From NCBI GenBank assembly GCA_049595035.1, contig JBMYKD010000002.1, positions 62,001-126,000 of the forward strand: a stretch of 64,000 nucleotides of DNA. Direction: 5' to 3'. A program made the position numbers and the translations under genes. Position 1 is the stretch's first letter. The number at the start of each line of letters is the position of its first letter. Shown here one piece after another: positions 27,561 to 35,997 of this stretch. The DNA is from UBA12202 sp049595035 (lineage in GTDB: Bacteria > Pseudomonadota > Alphaproteobacteria > Puniceispirillales > UBA1172). The notes beneath the pieces were generated by a model. It worked only from the letters and a program-made list of their open reading frames with translations, was not told the origin of the DNA and did not search any database.

Positions 27561-29135
27561 TCAGAAATCGGTCGGAACCCCGCCTTCTGCCTTTCGCCGA
27601 TTAACAAAATCCAGTAATTCATCATGAATGGCCGTATACATAGGCGGTGGTGTAAATTCTGCCAAGATATCCTTCATAATAGCATTTGCTCTTTTTTCAG
27701 TGGTGATACTGCCTGCTTCTTCCCATCTTTCGTAATTGCGCCAGTCTGAAAGAAACGGGGAATAAAAAGCATCTTTAAATCGCCGCTGGGTATGTTCTGC
27801 CCCAAAAAAATGACTTCCGGGGCCTACTTCCTTAATTGCCTCAAACGCCAGCGCATCATCGCTTAGATCAATCGCCCGATTTACATAGATCATCTGTTGA
27901 AGCATCTCACAATCCATGATCAGCTTTTCAAAACTGGCACAAAGCCCGCCTTCCAGCCAGCCTGCGCCATGATAAATCATATTGCAATGACCTGAAGATA
28001 TAGCATTGAGCGACGCCATGCTTTCCCAGACAGCCTGACCATCAGGATAATTAGCGGCACAAGCAACAGAACCGCGCCACGGCAACCCATAACGCCGCGC
28101 CAATTGACCGGATATCTGCATAGCGCGGGTATATTCCGGTGTCCCAAATGCTGGTGCGCCTGATTTCATATCAACATTACTGGTAAAAGCCCCGTAAACC
28201 ACAGGAGCATGAGGATTCACTAATTGCATCAGAACAAGACCGGCCAGAAACTCGGCATTTTGCTGAACCACCGCCCCGGCGACCGTCGCCGGTGCCATAG
28301 CACCAGACAGGGTGAACGGGCTGATAATCACAGCCTGACCACGTCTTGCGCAACGCATAGCCCCGTCAAGCATCGGCCAGTCATGCTTGAGTGGGGATGT
28401 AGAATTGATATTGGTCAGCATATGCGGCTTTGACTGAAACTCGGTTTCGGTAAGACCTGCGGCAATCCGGATCATTTCCATGCCGTCTTCGATCCGTCCA
28501 CTGCCAAGCGAATAGGCATGAACCACCTTATCAGACAAGGTCAGCATATCATAAAGACAATCCAGATGCCGGATAGATGCATGAATATCAACCGGTTCAA
28601 CCGGATATCCAGCTATAAAATGCAGACAGTTAAAATACTGATTAAGCCTGATCATATTTTGAAAATCAGGACGGCTTCCCACCCGACGACCATGATCCAG
28701 ATCACTGACATTCGGGGCAGAAGCCACCGTTGAATATACCATGTTGTTACCCCCAATAGTCAGGGCACGGTCAGGATTTCGTGGGGTTATGGTAAATTGT
28801 GACGGAGCCCGATGCACCATTTCCATCACCAATGCCCTATCCATGCGGACATTCTGATTGGCAACATCAACGTCACATCCGGCTTTTGACAGAATATCAA
28901 GGGCTTCTTCATTTAGAAAAACAATGCCAATTTCTTCCAGCACCCGCATGGAGGTATCATGAATACGGTCAAGATGATCTTCGGTTAGGGGTTCAACCGG
29001 CTGATCCGAATAGGATGGTAATATCCAGTCCAGTTGATCAATGGCCAGACGACCGCTGCTTCCTGTATTTCGGCCTTTTCGTGACCGCCGTCCCTGCCCG
29101 CCCATTTCTGTTTTTGTTTGTTCTTTCATGGCCAT
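27561..29135 (-). CDS. MttB family (COG5598) methyltransferase, non-pyrrolysine
   Basis: A 524-residue homologue of trimethylamine:corrinoid methyltransferase MttB. After a basic N-terminal leader (Gly/Arg/Lys-rich, about residues 10-28) the TIM-barrel core begins at LTEDHLDRIHDTSMRVLEEI. No in-frame amber codon occurs; the region corresponding to the pyrrolysine site reads MIYHGAGWLEGGLCASFEKL. Non-pyrrolysine members include glycine betaine methyltransferases, so the substrate may be a quaternary amine rather than trimethylamine. No corrinoid-protein or RamA-like gene is adjacent, but a cobalamin loop-assembly operon starts divergently 145 bases away. Family assignment is firm; substrate is inference. 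Confidence 0.88.
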   Translation of the reverse strand: MAMKEQTKTEMGGQGRRSRKGRNTGSSGRLAIDQLDWILPSYSDQPVEPLTEDHLDRIHDTSMRVLEEIGIVFLNEEALDILSKAGCDVDVANQNVRMDRALVMEMVHRAPSQFTITPRNPDRALTIGGNNMVYSTVASAPNVSDLDHGRRVGSRPDFQNMIRLNQYFNCLHFIAGYPVEPVDIHASIRHLDCLYDMLTLSDKVVHAYSLGSGRIEDGMEMIRIAAGLTETEFQSKPHMLTNINSTSPLKHDWPMLDGAMRCARRGQAVIISPFTLSGAMAPATVAGAVVQQNAEFLAGLVLMQLVNPHAPVVYGAFTSNVDMKSGAPAFGTPEYTRAMQISGQLARRYGLPWRGSVACAANYPDGQAVWESMASLNAISSGHCNMIYHGAGWLEGGLCASFEKLIMDCEMLQQMIYVNRAIDLSDDALAFEAIKEVGPGSHFFGAEHTQRRFKDAFYSPFLSDWRNYERWEEAGSITTEKRANAIMKDILAEFTPPPMYTAIHDELLDFVNRRKAEGGVPTDF

Positions 29136-29227
29136 ATTCCCAAAATAGCTTAGCCCATATTATTTCGATCAAAGATAACACATATTATTAATCCTCAACG
29201 GAAAATAAAAATATTTGCAACTTATAT

Positions 29228-29255
29228 TTGATTAGGGCAAAACAGCGTTTATGAC
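29228..29255 (+). promoter_or_regulatory. Putative promoter of the cobP operon
   Basis: TTGATT (29228-29233) and TATGAC (29250-29255) are 16 bases apart, with predicted initiation near 29262, 18 bases before the cobP ATG and just before its AAGG ribosome site. The spacing resembles the mgtE candidate. The leader would be too short for a cobalamin riboswitch, and none is visible in the 144-base divergent spacer. Confidence 0.33.
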
Positions 29256-29279
29256 TGCATCATTTATTAAGGTGTCACC

Positions 29280-29807
29280 ATGACACAAATTGACATGAGA
29301 TTATATCTAGGTGGTGCACGTTCCGGAAAAAGCGCGGCGGCAGAACATTGCGCGATCACACTGGCCGCACCAACAGGTCAGTTGCCTTTCTATCTAGCCA
29401 CCGGACAGGCATTTGACGATGAAATGAAAGAACGGATTACACGTCATAAAGACCTGCGGAAAGACCGTTTTAAAACCATAGAAGAACCCATTGATCTGGC
29501 GGCAATTATAACATCTCTGGAACAGAGTAATAGCGTTATTCTTATCGACAGTGTCGGGATATGGCTTACCAATATGATGATGGCTGAACAAGATTGGCAA
29601 GACCCCTTAGATCAAACTATTGACGCTATTAAAACAGGGCGTCATCAGGCTATTTTTGTGTCAGATGATGTTGGCGGCGGTATTGTTCCTGAAAACGCGA
29701 TGGCGCGGCAGTTTCGTGATCATATCGGGTTGATTAATCAGCGGCTTGCCAGCGAAGCCAAAGATGTAACTTTTGTCGTTGCCGGAATAGAAACCCGGAT
29801 TAAATAG
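29280..29807 (+). CDS. cobP: Adenosylcobinamide kinase/guanylyltransferase
   Basis: CobP (CobU in Salmonella) phosphorylates adenosylcobinamide and transfers GMP to it, the first step of lower-loop attachment in cobalamin. The 175-residue protein has the N-terminal P-loop YLGGARSGKSAAAEH, the RITRHKDLRKDRFKTIEEP stretch with the guanylylated His region, IDSVGIWLTNMM and VSDDVGGGIVPENAMAR. Its stop codon TAG lies inside a 14-base tandem duplication. It leads the run cobP-cobT-cobS-phosphatase. Confidence 0.95.
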   Translation: MTQIDMRLYLGGARSGKSAAAEHCAITLAAPTGQLPFYLATGQAFDDEMKERITRHKDLRKDRFKTIEEPIDLAAIITSLEQSNSVILIDSVGIWLTNMMMAEQDWQDPLDQTIDAIKTGRHQAIFVSDDVGGGIVPENAMARQFRDHIGLINQRLASEAKDVTFVVAGIETRIK

Positions 29808-29822
29808 GCCGGATTAAATAGG
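29795..29822 (+). repeat. 14-base perfect tandem duplication at the cobP stop
   Basis: CCGGATTAAATAGG is repeated twice head to tail (29795-29808 and 29809-29822). The first copy encodes the last residues and the TAG stop of cobP; the second copy lies in the spacer before cobT. This looks like a recent replication-slippage event that lengthened the spacer without changing either protein. Confidence 0.85.
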
Positions 29823-29833
29823 ATATTATTGTG

Positions 29834-30850
29834 ATGAAAATTGAATATTCAGATATAAATCAAGTGCTTGCCTACATGGCAGAATTACCTGCTATGGACA
29901 CTATCAAGGCTGATCAGGCATATCAGCGACAGCAACAGCTGACCAAGCCGCCGGGTTCCCTTGGCAGGCTTGAAGACATAGCCATCTGGCTAGCTGGCTG
30001 GCAAGGACAAGAAAAACCCCGGATACATGCACCAGCCTGTTTGATTTTTGCCGGAAACCACGGGGTGGCGTTAAACGGCGTATCTGCCTTTCCCCCTGAA
30101 GTCACAGAACAGATGGTGCTGAACTTTCAGCATGGCGGAGCCGCCATTAATCAGCTTTGCCAATCAGCTGGGGCCAGTTTAAATGTTTTTTCCTTATCGC
30201 TGGATCAACCGACTGCTGACTTTTCCGAACAGCCTGCCATGAGCATTGCAGAAACATTATCAGCCATGCAAATTGGTGCTGATGCTATTCCTGATGATGC
30301 TGATCTTATCCTGCCGGGTGAAATGGGCATTGGAAATACCAGCTCGGCCGCCGCTTTATCGCATCTGGTTTTTGGTGGCCATGCTGAAACATGGACAGGA
30401 CGCGGAACAGGCGTTGATGATGACCGGCTAGCGCATAAAATCAGTGTTATTACCAAAGCTGTTAACAGGGTAAAAGACAATACGCTTGACCCGGTCACCA
30501 TGCTATCCGAATTAGGCGGTAGAGAATTGGCGGCCATTGCCGGCTGCGTTCTGGCCGCCCGTTTGCGGCGGATTCCCGTTCTGCTGGATGGGTTTATTTC
30601 AACAGCAGCCTGCCTGCCGCTTTGGGCAAGTGATAATTCCGCGCTTGATCACTGCCAGATTAGCCATTATTCCAAAGAACTCGGTCATCGTCATGTGATC
30701 CATGCACTCGGCAAACCTGCTATTCTTGATCTTGATTTGCGGCTGGGTGAAGCAAGTGGTGCGGCCATTGCCTTACAGATTGTCAAATCGGCATTAGCCA
30801 CCCATAATGGGATGGCAACTTTTGCAGAAGCCGGAGTGTCTGATGGATAA
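29834..30850 (+). CDS. cobT: Nicotinate-nucleotide--dimethylbenzimidazole phosphoribosyltransferase
   Basis: CobT activates 5,6-dimethylbenzimidazole to alpha-ribazole phosphate for the lower ligand of cobalamin. The 338-residue protein contains the family segments LTKPPGSLGRLEDIA near the N-terminus, IFAGNHGVALNGVSAFPPEV, PGEMGIGNTSSAAAL and the C-terminal MATFAEAGVSDG carrying the region of the catalytic Glu. The ATG at 29834 is preferred over the GTG one codon earlier. Its last eight bases overlap cobS, implying translational coupling. Confidence 0.96.
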   Translation: MKIEYSDINQVLAYMAELPAMDTIKADQAYQRQQQLTKPPGSLGRLEDIAIWLAGWQGQEKPRIHAPACLIFAGNHGVALNGVSAFPPEVTEQMVLNFQHGGAAINQLCQSAGASLNVFSLSLDQPTADFSEQPAMSIAETLSAMQIGADAIPDDADLILPGEMGIGNTSSAAALSHLVFGGHAETWTGRGTGVDDDRLAHKISVITKAVNRVKDNTLDPVTMLSELGGRELAAIAGCVLAARLRRIPVLLDGFISTAACLPLWASDNSALDHCQISHYSKELGHRHVIHALGKPAILDLDLRLGEASGAAIALQIVKSALATHNGMATFAEAGVSDG

Positions 30851-31628
30851 TATCCTCACGGATATTCACCGCATGTTTAAAACCTATCAACAGGATAGCC
30901 GAATGGCGGCAATGATCCTGACACGTCTGCCCGGGGTTGCAACAGAATACCCGGATCATAGAAATATTGCCCATAGCTACGCCGCCTTTCCCCTGATCGG
31001 TGTACTGATTGCCGGATGTGCCGCTATTCCTGCATTATTCCTGTCATTAGCCAATATTCCTGACTGGGCTGTTGTGTCCGTGATGCTTGCCATATCTGCT
31101 TTGATCACAGGGGGGTTGCACGAAGATGGTCTGGCTGATGTTGCCGACAGCATGGGGGGTTCTGACCCTGATAGGCGGCTGGCAATCATGCGTGACAGCC
31201 ATATTGGTGCATTCGGGGTACTGGCCCTGATCCTGATCGTAACGATCCAGATATCCTGTCTTGCCGCCCTGTTAACAGAAGGAATAACAACATTGATTGG
31301 GGGCTGGCTGGCAAGTGCGGTATTATCGCGTTCAATGATGGCATTACAAGCATGGGCATATCCGCCACCAGATGCTAGTGGTTTTGCCCATTCTGTTGGC
31401 AGGCCTGATCAACGCACCATGCTGATCAGCATGGGAACAGGCTTCGTGCTTGCGCTTCTTCTCAGCGGGTCATTTTCGGTGTTTATTGCCATGGGTTTAG
31501 CTGGTGTTGCCACATATGCGTTCGGATATGTATTAACCCGATATATTGGCGGCGTTAATGGAGATGGGTTAGGCGCAACACAGATGATCAGTGCCAGCAT
31601 CATTCTGATGGTTATGGCTGCCGCATGA
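30843..31628 (+). CDS. cobS: Adenosylcobinamide-GDP ribazoletransferase (cobalamin synthase)
   Basis: CobS (CobV) joins adenosylcobinamide-GDP with alpha-ribazole or its phosphate, completing the nucleotide loop. The 261-residue protein is a polytopic inner-membrane enzyme. The family motif GGLHEDGLADVADSMGG is present at about residue 88-104, followed by RRLAIMRDSHIGAFGVLAL, and a C-terminal GGVNGDGLGA motif. The ATG at 30843 fits the usual short N-terminus; an in-frame ATG at 30807 would run far into cobT. The stop overlaps the following phosphatase gene as ATGA. Confidence 0.95.
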   Translation: MDNILTDIHRMFKTYQQDSRMAAMILTRLPGVATEYPDHRNIAHSYAAFPLIGVLIAGCAAIPALFLSLANIPDWAVVSVMLAISALITGGLHEDGLADVADSMGGSDPDRRLAIMRDSHIGAFGVLALILIVTIQISCLAALLTEGITTLIGGWLASAVLSRSMMALQAWAYPPPDASGFAHSVGRPDQRTMLISMGTGFVLALLLSGSFSVFIAMGLAGVATYAFGYVLTRYIGGVNGDGLGATQMISASIILMVMAAA

Positions 31629-32266
31629 TATCCCCTGTTGTTAAGCAATTAATCCTGATCCGGCATGCCCGTACCGATTATGACCGGTCACGCGTGCCAC
31701 CAGAAAACCCGCCTCTTGATATCAAAGCAGATCACGATTATGCCGCCATGGGGGCGCATTTACCTGACCATTATCGCTGGATAATTAGCCCGCTTATCCG
31801 TTGCCAGCAGACCGCACAACAATTGGTTTATCATGGGGCAACCTATTCTAGCAGGCATGATGATGATAGGTTACGCGAACAATCCTATGGCAGGTGGCAT
31901 GGCCAGAATGTCGAAACATTATGGCTGGAAGAACTTTCTCAAGGGGAAAAACATAACTGGCATTTCATTCATCCGGATCGCATCCCCCCTGATGGGGAAA
32001 GTTTTTCTCAAGTCATGACGAAGCTTCAGCCTGTCTTGCCCGAATACGCGACCGAAAACACTATTCTGGTTACCCATGGCATGGTGATCAGGGCACTTGT
32101 TGGCCTTGCGATGGGGATATCACCAGATCAGGCATTAGCACTTGATATTGCCCCTCTATCCATGACCGGTTTAACTTACATGAAAGAAGGCGCGAGTAAT
32201 CATGCAGGCCGTGGCGACAAACGGGGCGGCCAATGGCAGTTGAATTATCTCAACCGTGCCTATTAG
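31625..32266 (+). CDS. Histidine phosphatase, probable alpha-ribazole phosphatase (CobC-like)
   Basis: A 213-residue histidine-phosphatase superfamily protein. The phosphate-binding region reads LILIRHARTDYDRSR, so the usual RHG triad is RHA here, a tolerated variant. Further elements are SPLIRCQQTAQQL, the Glu-containing LREQSYGRWHGQ and the second catalytic His in VTHGMVIRAL. Position at the end of the cobP-cobT-cobS run, with an ATGA overlap, makes removal of phosphate from alpha-ribazole phosphate or adenosylcobalamin phosphate the likely job. Sequence alone would allow other small phosphomonoesters. Confidence 0.85.
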   Translation: MISPVVKQLILIRHARTDYDRSRVPPENPPLDIKADHDYAAMGAHLPDHYRWIISPLIRCQQTAQQLVYHGATYSSRHDDDRLREQSYGRWHGQNVETLWLEELSQGEKHNWHFIHPDRIPPDGESFSQVMTKLQPVLPEYATENTILVTHGMVIRALVGLAMGISPDQALALDIAPLSMTGLTYMKEGASNHAGRGDKRGGQWQLNYLNRAY

Positions 32267-32281
32267 CCAGATATACCCTTT

Positions 32282-32884
32282 CTAGCGATTACCGCGGGGA
32301 TCAACCCAGCCAATACTGCCATCATTCCGGCGATAGATCATATTCAATCCCATATGGCTTTTGTTTCTGAACATCATGGCAGACTGGCCGGAGATATCAA
32401 ATCGCATGATCGCTTCCTCAAGGGATAAGCTCTGGATGGAATAATCCATTTCCGCAAGAATGGCCGGCGCACCATCTGTCATGGCTTCATCCTGCTTATC
32501 TGCATCGTCATCCGGGCTGGTGTCAGGGGTTTCATAGGATAGCACCGTCATGGTAGCCGCCAGCATTTCCTGTTCAGGCTGATCATGATGATGGTTTTTC
32601 AGTCGTCTTTTATACCGCCGCAACCGCTTTTCGATATGATCGCTAGCAATTTCCATGGCCTGATGGGCGTCACTGGCTTTGCCATTGGCTTCCATATCCA
32701 TGCCTGTTGTCAAGATAACATAAATCTTTACTGCAAATCCAACCGTATCCTTTTCAATAGTTACCTTACCAGATACTGCCCTGGGGAAATATTTTGATAC
32801 CACTGCTTCAAGTTGTGTTTCGGCATGTTCCTGAAATGCTGTACCAGAATCCATATTTTTACCAGATACCGTTATTTGCATCAT
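32282..32884 (-). CDS. hpf: Ribosome hibernation promoting factor, long form
   Basis: A 200-residue long-type HPF, which converts idle 70S ribosomes to 100S dimers. The N-terminal domain (ITVSGKNMDSGTAFQEHAETQL to HIEKRLRRYKRRLKNHH) binds the decoding region; an acidic linker follows (about residues 115-145); the C-terminal dimerisation domain reads EAIMRFDISGQSAMMFRN and GLNMIYRRNDGSIGWVDP. I set the start at the ATG at 32884, preceded by AAAGGAGA, instead of the longer frame from 32974. The 155-base region upstream holds two perfect inverted repeats. It converges on the CobC-like gene with 15 bases between stops. Confidence 0.93.
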   Translation of the reverse strand: MMQITVSGKNMDSGTAFQEHAETQLEAVVSKYFPRAVSGKVTIEKDTVGFAVKIYVILTTGMDMEANGKASDAHQAMEIASDHIEKRLRRYKRRLKNHHHDQPEQEMLAATMTVLSYETPDTSPDDDADKQDEAMTDGAPAILAEMDYSIQSLSLEEAIMRFDISGQSAMMFRNKSHMGLNMIYRRNDGSIGWVDPRGNR

Positions 32885-32914
32885 GTTCTCCTTTTGTATT
32901 TGACTTACAGGCAA

Positions 32915-32960
32915 CCTTTGGCATGCCATTACAAACCAAAGGATGATGATAAAATCATCA
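32915..32960 (-). promoter_or_regulatory. Two inverted repeats upstream of hpf
   Basis: Arms CCTTTGG/CCAAAGG (32915-32921 with 32936-32942, 14-base loop containing the palindrome TGGCATGCCA) and TGATGAT/ATCATCA (32944-32950 with 32954-32960, 3-base loop) lie back to back, 31-76 bases before the hpf ATG. They could fold in the leader RNA or be protein-binding sites. No convincing -35/-10 pair was found, so the transcript start is unknown. Confidence 0.35.
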
Positions 32961-33016
32961 AACAATTTGACCATGAAAACAAGGATATTAGAAATTTATG
33001 CTTTAATTAGGGCAAA

Positions 33017-33640
33017 TCACCCTAATTCCTGCCGCAATCCAATAGATAACCGGCCATCCGTTACCTGATCCACAAAATGAAGGGCGCGACCATTATGACC
33101 ATCACGTCCGGCAAAATCCGGTGCGGATAATAAAACCAGTCGTCCGGGGCTATCGTCAATAACGGATATCCCGTTACCTTCCCTATCCTGACACAGGCAT
33201 AAACGGGACTGGCCTGCCAGTGTAATGATGATCACAATCTGGCGATATTTTAGACCATCACGATGAATACCAATGCCTTTTGATTGCGACGGATAATCCT
33301 GAACAGCCAGATCATTAATGTGATAAGGCATTGTGAGAACAGGGTTAGTCAGGGCGCCATTCGCCTGATTCAATCCGGATTCCAGCAGATGGCACAAGCG
33401 GTCTAGTGCCCCCCGGCGCGGGGCCGGAAAGCTGATATGAAAATCCTGAAAAACAATGTTGCCTTTATGCGAAACCCTATCACGCGCCCGTCGCTTTGGC
33501 AGGGCCTCTGCTTCCTTTTTCAAATCTGATATTTCATCACCAGAAAAAAAGGGGATAGATAAACCAAGGCATTGATCTTGCGATAAATCAATCAATGCCC
33601 TGGTCAGGATATGACATCTGTCTTCGGTTAATGCGTACAT
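33017..33640 (-). CDS. 2OG-Fe(II) oxygenase-like protein
   Basis: A 207-residue protein not recognised as a named enzyme. It has the pattern of a double-stranded beta-helix dioxygenase: HxD in KGIGIHRDGLKYRQIVIIIT, a distal His in GRALHFVDQ and an Arg in GRLSIGLRQ that could bind 2-oxoglutarate. Between them lie SRLCLCQD and a strand-rich PGRLVLLSAPDFAG. The N-terminal quarter is helical. The ATG at 33640 is preferred to the GTG just upstream. It follows the aminotransferase by 28 bases on the same strand. A hydroxylase is the best guess; substrate is unknown. Confidence 0.7.
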   Translation of the reverse strand: MYALTEDRCHILTRALIDLSQDQCLGLSIPFFSGDEISDLKKEAEALPKRRARDRVSHKGNIVFQDFHISFPAPRRGALDRLCHLLESGLNQANGALTNPVLTMPYHINDLAVQDYPSQSKGIGIHRDGLKYRQIVIIITLAGQSRLCLCQDREGNGISVIDDSPGRLVLLSAPDFAGRDGHNGRALHFVDQVTDGRLSIGLRQELG

Positions 33641-33668
33641 CACCTACTCATGCAAAACCCGCAACAGA

Positions 33669-35060
33669 TTAGTCGAGTGAAGCCACCATCTTATCGATTT
33701 CCGGCATGGCGCTTTCAATTCGGTCAAACATGAGATTGATTTCATCCGCGGTGATAATCAGTGGCGGACAAAATGCAATCCCGTCAATCGGCAAGGCACG
33801 GACAATAACGCCAGCATCCTGAATCAATTTCATGGCACGGGCGGCGACTTTATGTTTGGGGTCGGCTTTAATCCTTGTGTTTGGTTCGGCTACAAATTCC
33901 ATTGCACCAATTAACCCGATCCGCCGCGTATGACCAACAGAAGAATAAGCATTCAGCCGATCAATTCTTTCTGCAAAAAGCGGTGCAATATCCCGCACAT
34001 GGTCAATAATATTGCGTTCTTCCATCAACTCAATGGTGCGTAAAGCGACCGCAGCAGGAACCGGATGTGCCGAATAGGTATAGCCATGACCGAACTGCCC
34101 CAGTTTTTCCGCCTGAACCGCCATACCACTTGCGATTTCATCAGATACGAGAACCGCCGAGATAGGCATATAGGCAGAGGATAGTGCCTTAGCACAAGTA
34201 AGAATGTCAGGCTTAAGCCCGTAAGTTTCAGACCCCCACATATTGCCTGTCCGGCCAAACCCACAAATCACTTCATCTGCAATTAACAGGATGTCATGCT
34301 TTTTAAGAATGGGCTGTAAAGCTTCAAAATAGCCTTCCGGTGGGAGGATAACGCCACCAGCCCCCATTAGCGGCTCGGCAATGAAAGCACCAATGGTATC
34401 CGCGCCTTCTTCGGCAATCATGTCTTCCAGATCATTCATGCAGCGTTTTACAAAATCGGCTTCACTTTCACCTTCATGGGCACCCTGAAAATAATTGGGG
34501 GATGTGGTATGCTTGGCAAAATCTAGCGGCAAGCTAAAGCCCTGTTGCACATAGGGCAGACCTGTCAGGCTTGATGCCGCTAATGTCACGCCGTGATAGC
34601 CGCCTTTACGACTGATCATTTTACGCTTTTCAGGCTTACCAGTGGCCGCATGATAATACCAGACCATTTTGATAGCCGTATCGTTAGCCTCTGACCCAGA
34701 ATTACAGAAAAATACCTTATCCAGGCCTTCTGGTGCAATCGCGATCAGTTTTTCGGCCAGATTAATGGCTGGATTATGGGTTTTTGCTGTAAAGCTGTGA
34801 TAATAGGGCAATTCTTCCATTTGCTTGGTAGCAGCTTTGACAAGCTCTGGTTCACTAAAACCAAATGACGTACACCATAGCCCGGCCAGCCCTTCAATAT
34901 AATCTTTACCGTCACTGTCATAAACATAGACACCCTTGCCTTTATTGAGAATCATTGGCCCCTGCTCGGATAATTGAGCAGGATTAGTATAGGGGTGAAA
35001 ATGATATGCAATATCTTTGGCTTCTTGTGAATTGGGCGCAAAGCGTTCTGGTTTGTTCAT
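33669..35060 (-). CDS. Class III pyridoxal-phosphate aminotransferase (omega-transaminase type)
   Basis: A 463-residue PLP-dependent aminotransferase of class III. Recognised parts are DYIEGLAGLWCTSFGF, FFCNSGSEANDTAIKMVWYY, RKGGYHGVTLAASSLTG, IADEVICGFGRTG and the Schiff-base lysine in DILTCAKALSSAYMPI. The pattern fits pyruvate-dependent omega-transaminases such as putrescine-, beta-alanine- or taurine-pyruvate aminotransferases; I cannot decide among these by eye. A GGAAGGA ribosome site precedes the ATG. Neighbours on the same strand are an SDR and the oxygenase-like gene, suggesting a small catabolic or modification cluster. Confidence 0.9.
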   Translation of the reverse strand: MNKPERFAPNSQEAKDIAYHFHPYTNPAQLSEQGPMILNKGKGVYVYDSDGKDYIEGLAGLWCTSFGFSEPELVKAATKQMEELPYYHSFTAKTHNPAINLAEKLIAIAPEGLDKVFFCNSGSEANDTAIKMVWYYHAATGKPEKRKMISRKGGYHGVTLAASSLTGLPYVQQGFSLPLDFAKHTTSPNYFQGAHEGESEADFVKRCMNDLEDMIAEEGADTIGAFIAEPLMGAGGVILPPEGYFEALQPILKKHDILLIADEVICGFGRTGNMWGSETYGLKPDILTCAKALSSAYMPISAVLVSDEIASGMAVQAEKLGQFGHGYTYSAHPVPAAVALRTIELMEERNIIDHVRDIAPLFAERIDRLNAYSSVGHTRRIGLIGAMEFVAEPNTRIKADPKHKVAARAMKLIQDAGVIVRALPIDGIAFCPPLIITADEINLMFDRIESAMPEIDKMVASLD

Positions 35061-35117
35061 TTGTCATTCCTTCCACATATTAATCGTTTTTTGTATTTAC
35101 CTTAATCATTCCTGTAT

Positions 35118-35867
35118 TTAAACGTGCTGTCCGCCATTTATGTGCAATTCTGCCCCGTTGACATAGCTGGCTTCATTTGAACATAGAAAATATATACTGT
35201 CTGCAACCTCTTTGGTTGTGCCAAGACGATTCATAGGAATATCAGGCAAAATTACTGTTTCTGTTTCATCAGATATCATATCGGTTTTTATTTCACCGGG
35301 GGCTATGGCATTAACGCGCACCCCCATTGAACCAAAATCATTTGCCATCTCCCGCGTGAGGGAACTCAGGGCGGCTTTTGATGTGGCATAGGCGGTTCCG
35401 GCAAAATTATGAACTTTGCTTCCTGCGATCGATGTTACATTCACAATCGCCCCCTGCCCGCGGATGAGAGCATCTGCCAATCCCCGCGCTAACATAATCG
35501 GGGCAAAGAAATTCACCTGAAATACCTCATGCCAGTCTTCAATTGGCGTTTCCTTACTATCCATCCTGCCACCTGACGGCGTTTTCGGGGAAATAGCAGC
35601 GTTATTAACAAGGGCATGCAGTGGTTGGCCATCTAGCCGTTCAAGCAATTCGGCGATGCCTGCAATAATACTATTCTGATCTGACAGATTGATTTGCAGA
35701 TGGTCTTCTTCACCAGCAGGCCAGGGGCAATTTTCAGGAAAAGCATGTCGGGAACAGGTAATGACGCGCCATCCTTCTTCGGAAAAGCGCTTGACCGTAG
35801 CATGGCCTATGCCTCTGCTTGCGCCAGTTAGAACAAGAGTTTTTTTGTCACTATTCTGTTTTGTCAT
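35118..35867 (-). CDS. Short-chain dehydrogenase/reductase
   Basis: A 249-residue classical SDR: TGASRGIGHAT cofactor loop, the NNAAIS segment, the Ser of VNVTSIAGS, YATSKAALSSLTREMA with catalytic Tyr and Lys, and VNAIAPGEIKTDM after it. The C-terminal NGAELHINGGQHV matches the common GG-ending of FabG-like SDRs. Substrate unknown. It is the first gene of a minus-strand group with the aminotransferase (57-base spacer) and is divergent from the GMC oxidoreductase gene across 130 bases. Confidence 0.9.
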   Translation of the reverse strand: MTKQNSDKKTLVLTGASRGIGHATVKRFSEEGWRVITCSRHAFPENCPWPAGEEDHLQINLSDQNSIIAGIAELLERLDGQPLHALVNNAAISPKTPSGGRMDSKETPIEDWHEVFQVNFFAPIMLARGLADALIRGQGAIVNVTSIAGSKVHNFAGTAYATSKAALSSLTREMANDFGSMGVRVNAIAPGEIKTDMISDETETVILPDIPMNRLGTTKEVADSIYFLCSNEASYVNGAELHINGGQHV

Positions 35868-35956
35868 GGCCTTGCTTTTAGTGTTGTTTTCTTGGGATTA
35901 TTGAACATAATATACAAAATTAATAGCGATTGCGTTCATATGAAACTATTATCCGT

Positions 35957-35962
35957 TATAAT
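35957..35962 (+). promoter_or_regulatory. Possible -10 box of the GMC oxidoreductase operon
   Basis: A perfect TATAAT lies 35 bases before the ATG of the GMC gene. The hexamer at the right distance upstream (GTTCAT) is a poor -35, so this is a weak candidate unless an activator is involved. The spacer is very AT-rich, which raises the chance of a coincidental match. Confidence 0.25.
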
Positions 35963-35997
35963 ATAAACCACCCTATCATAATTCCACTGGAATAAAC

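Noticed and set aside
27561..29135. Pyrrolysine-encoding amber codon in the MttB-like gene
   Set aside because: The frame is continuous for 524 codons with no internal TAG, and the corresponding region reads through ordinary residues.
29136..29279. Cobalamin riboswitch before the cobP operon
   Set aside because: The spacer is short and AT-rich, with no B12-box-like sequence and no room for the roughly 200-base aptamer.
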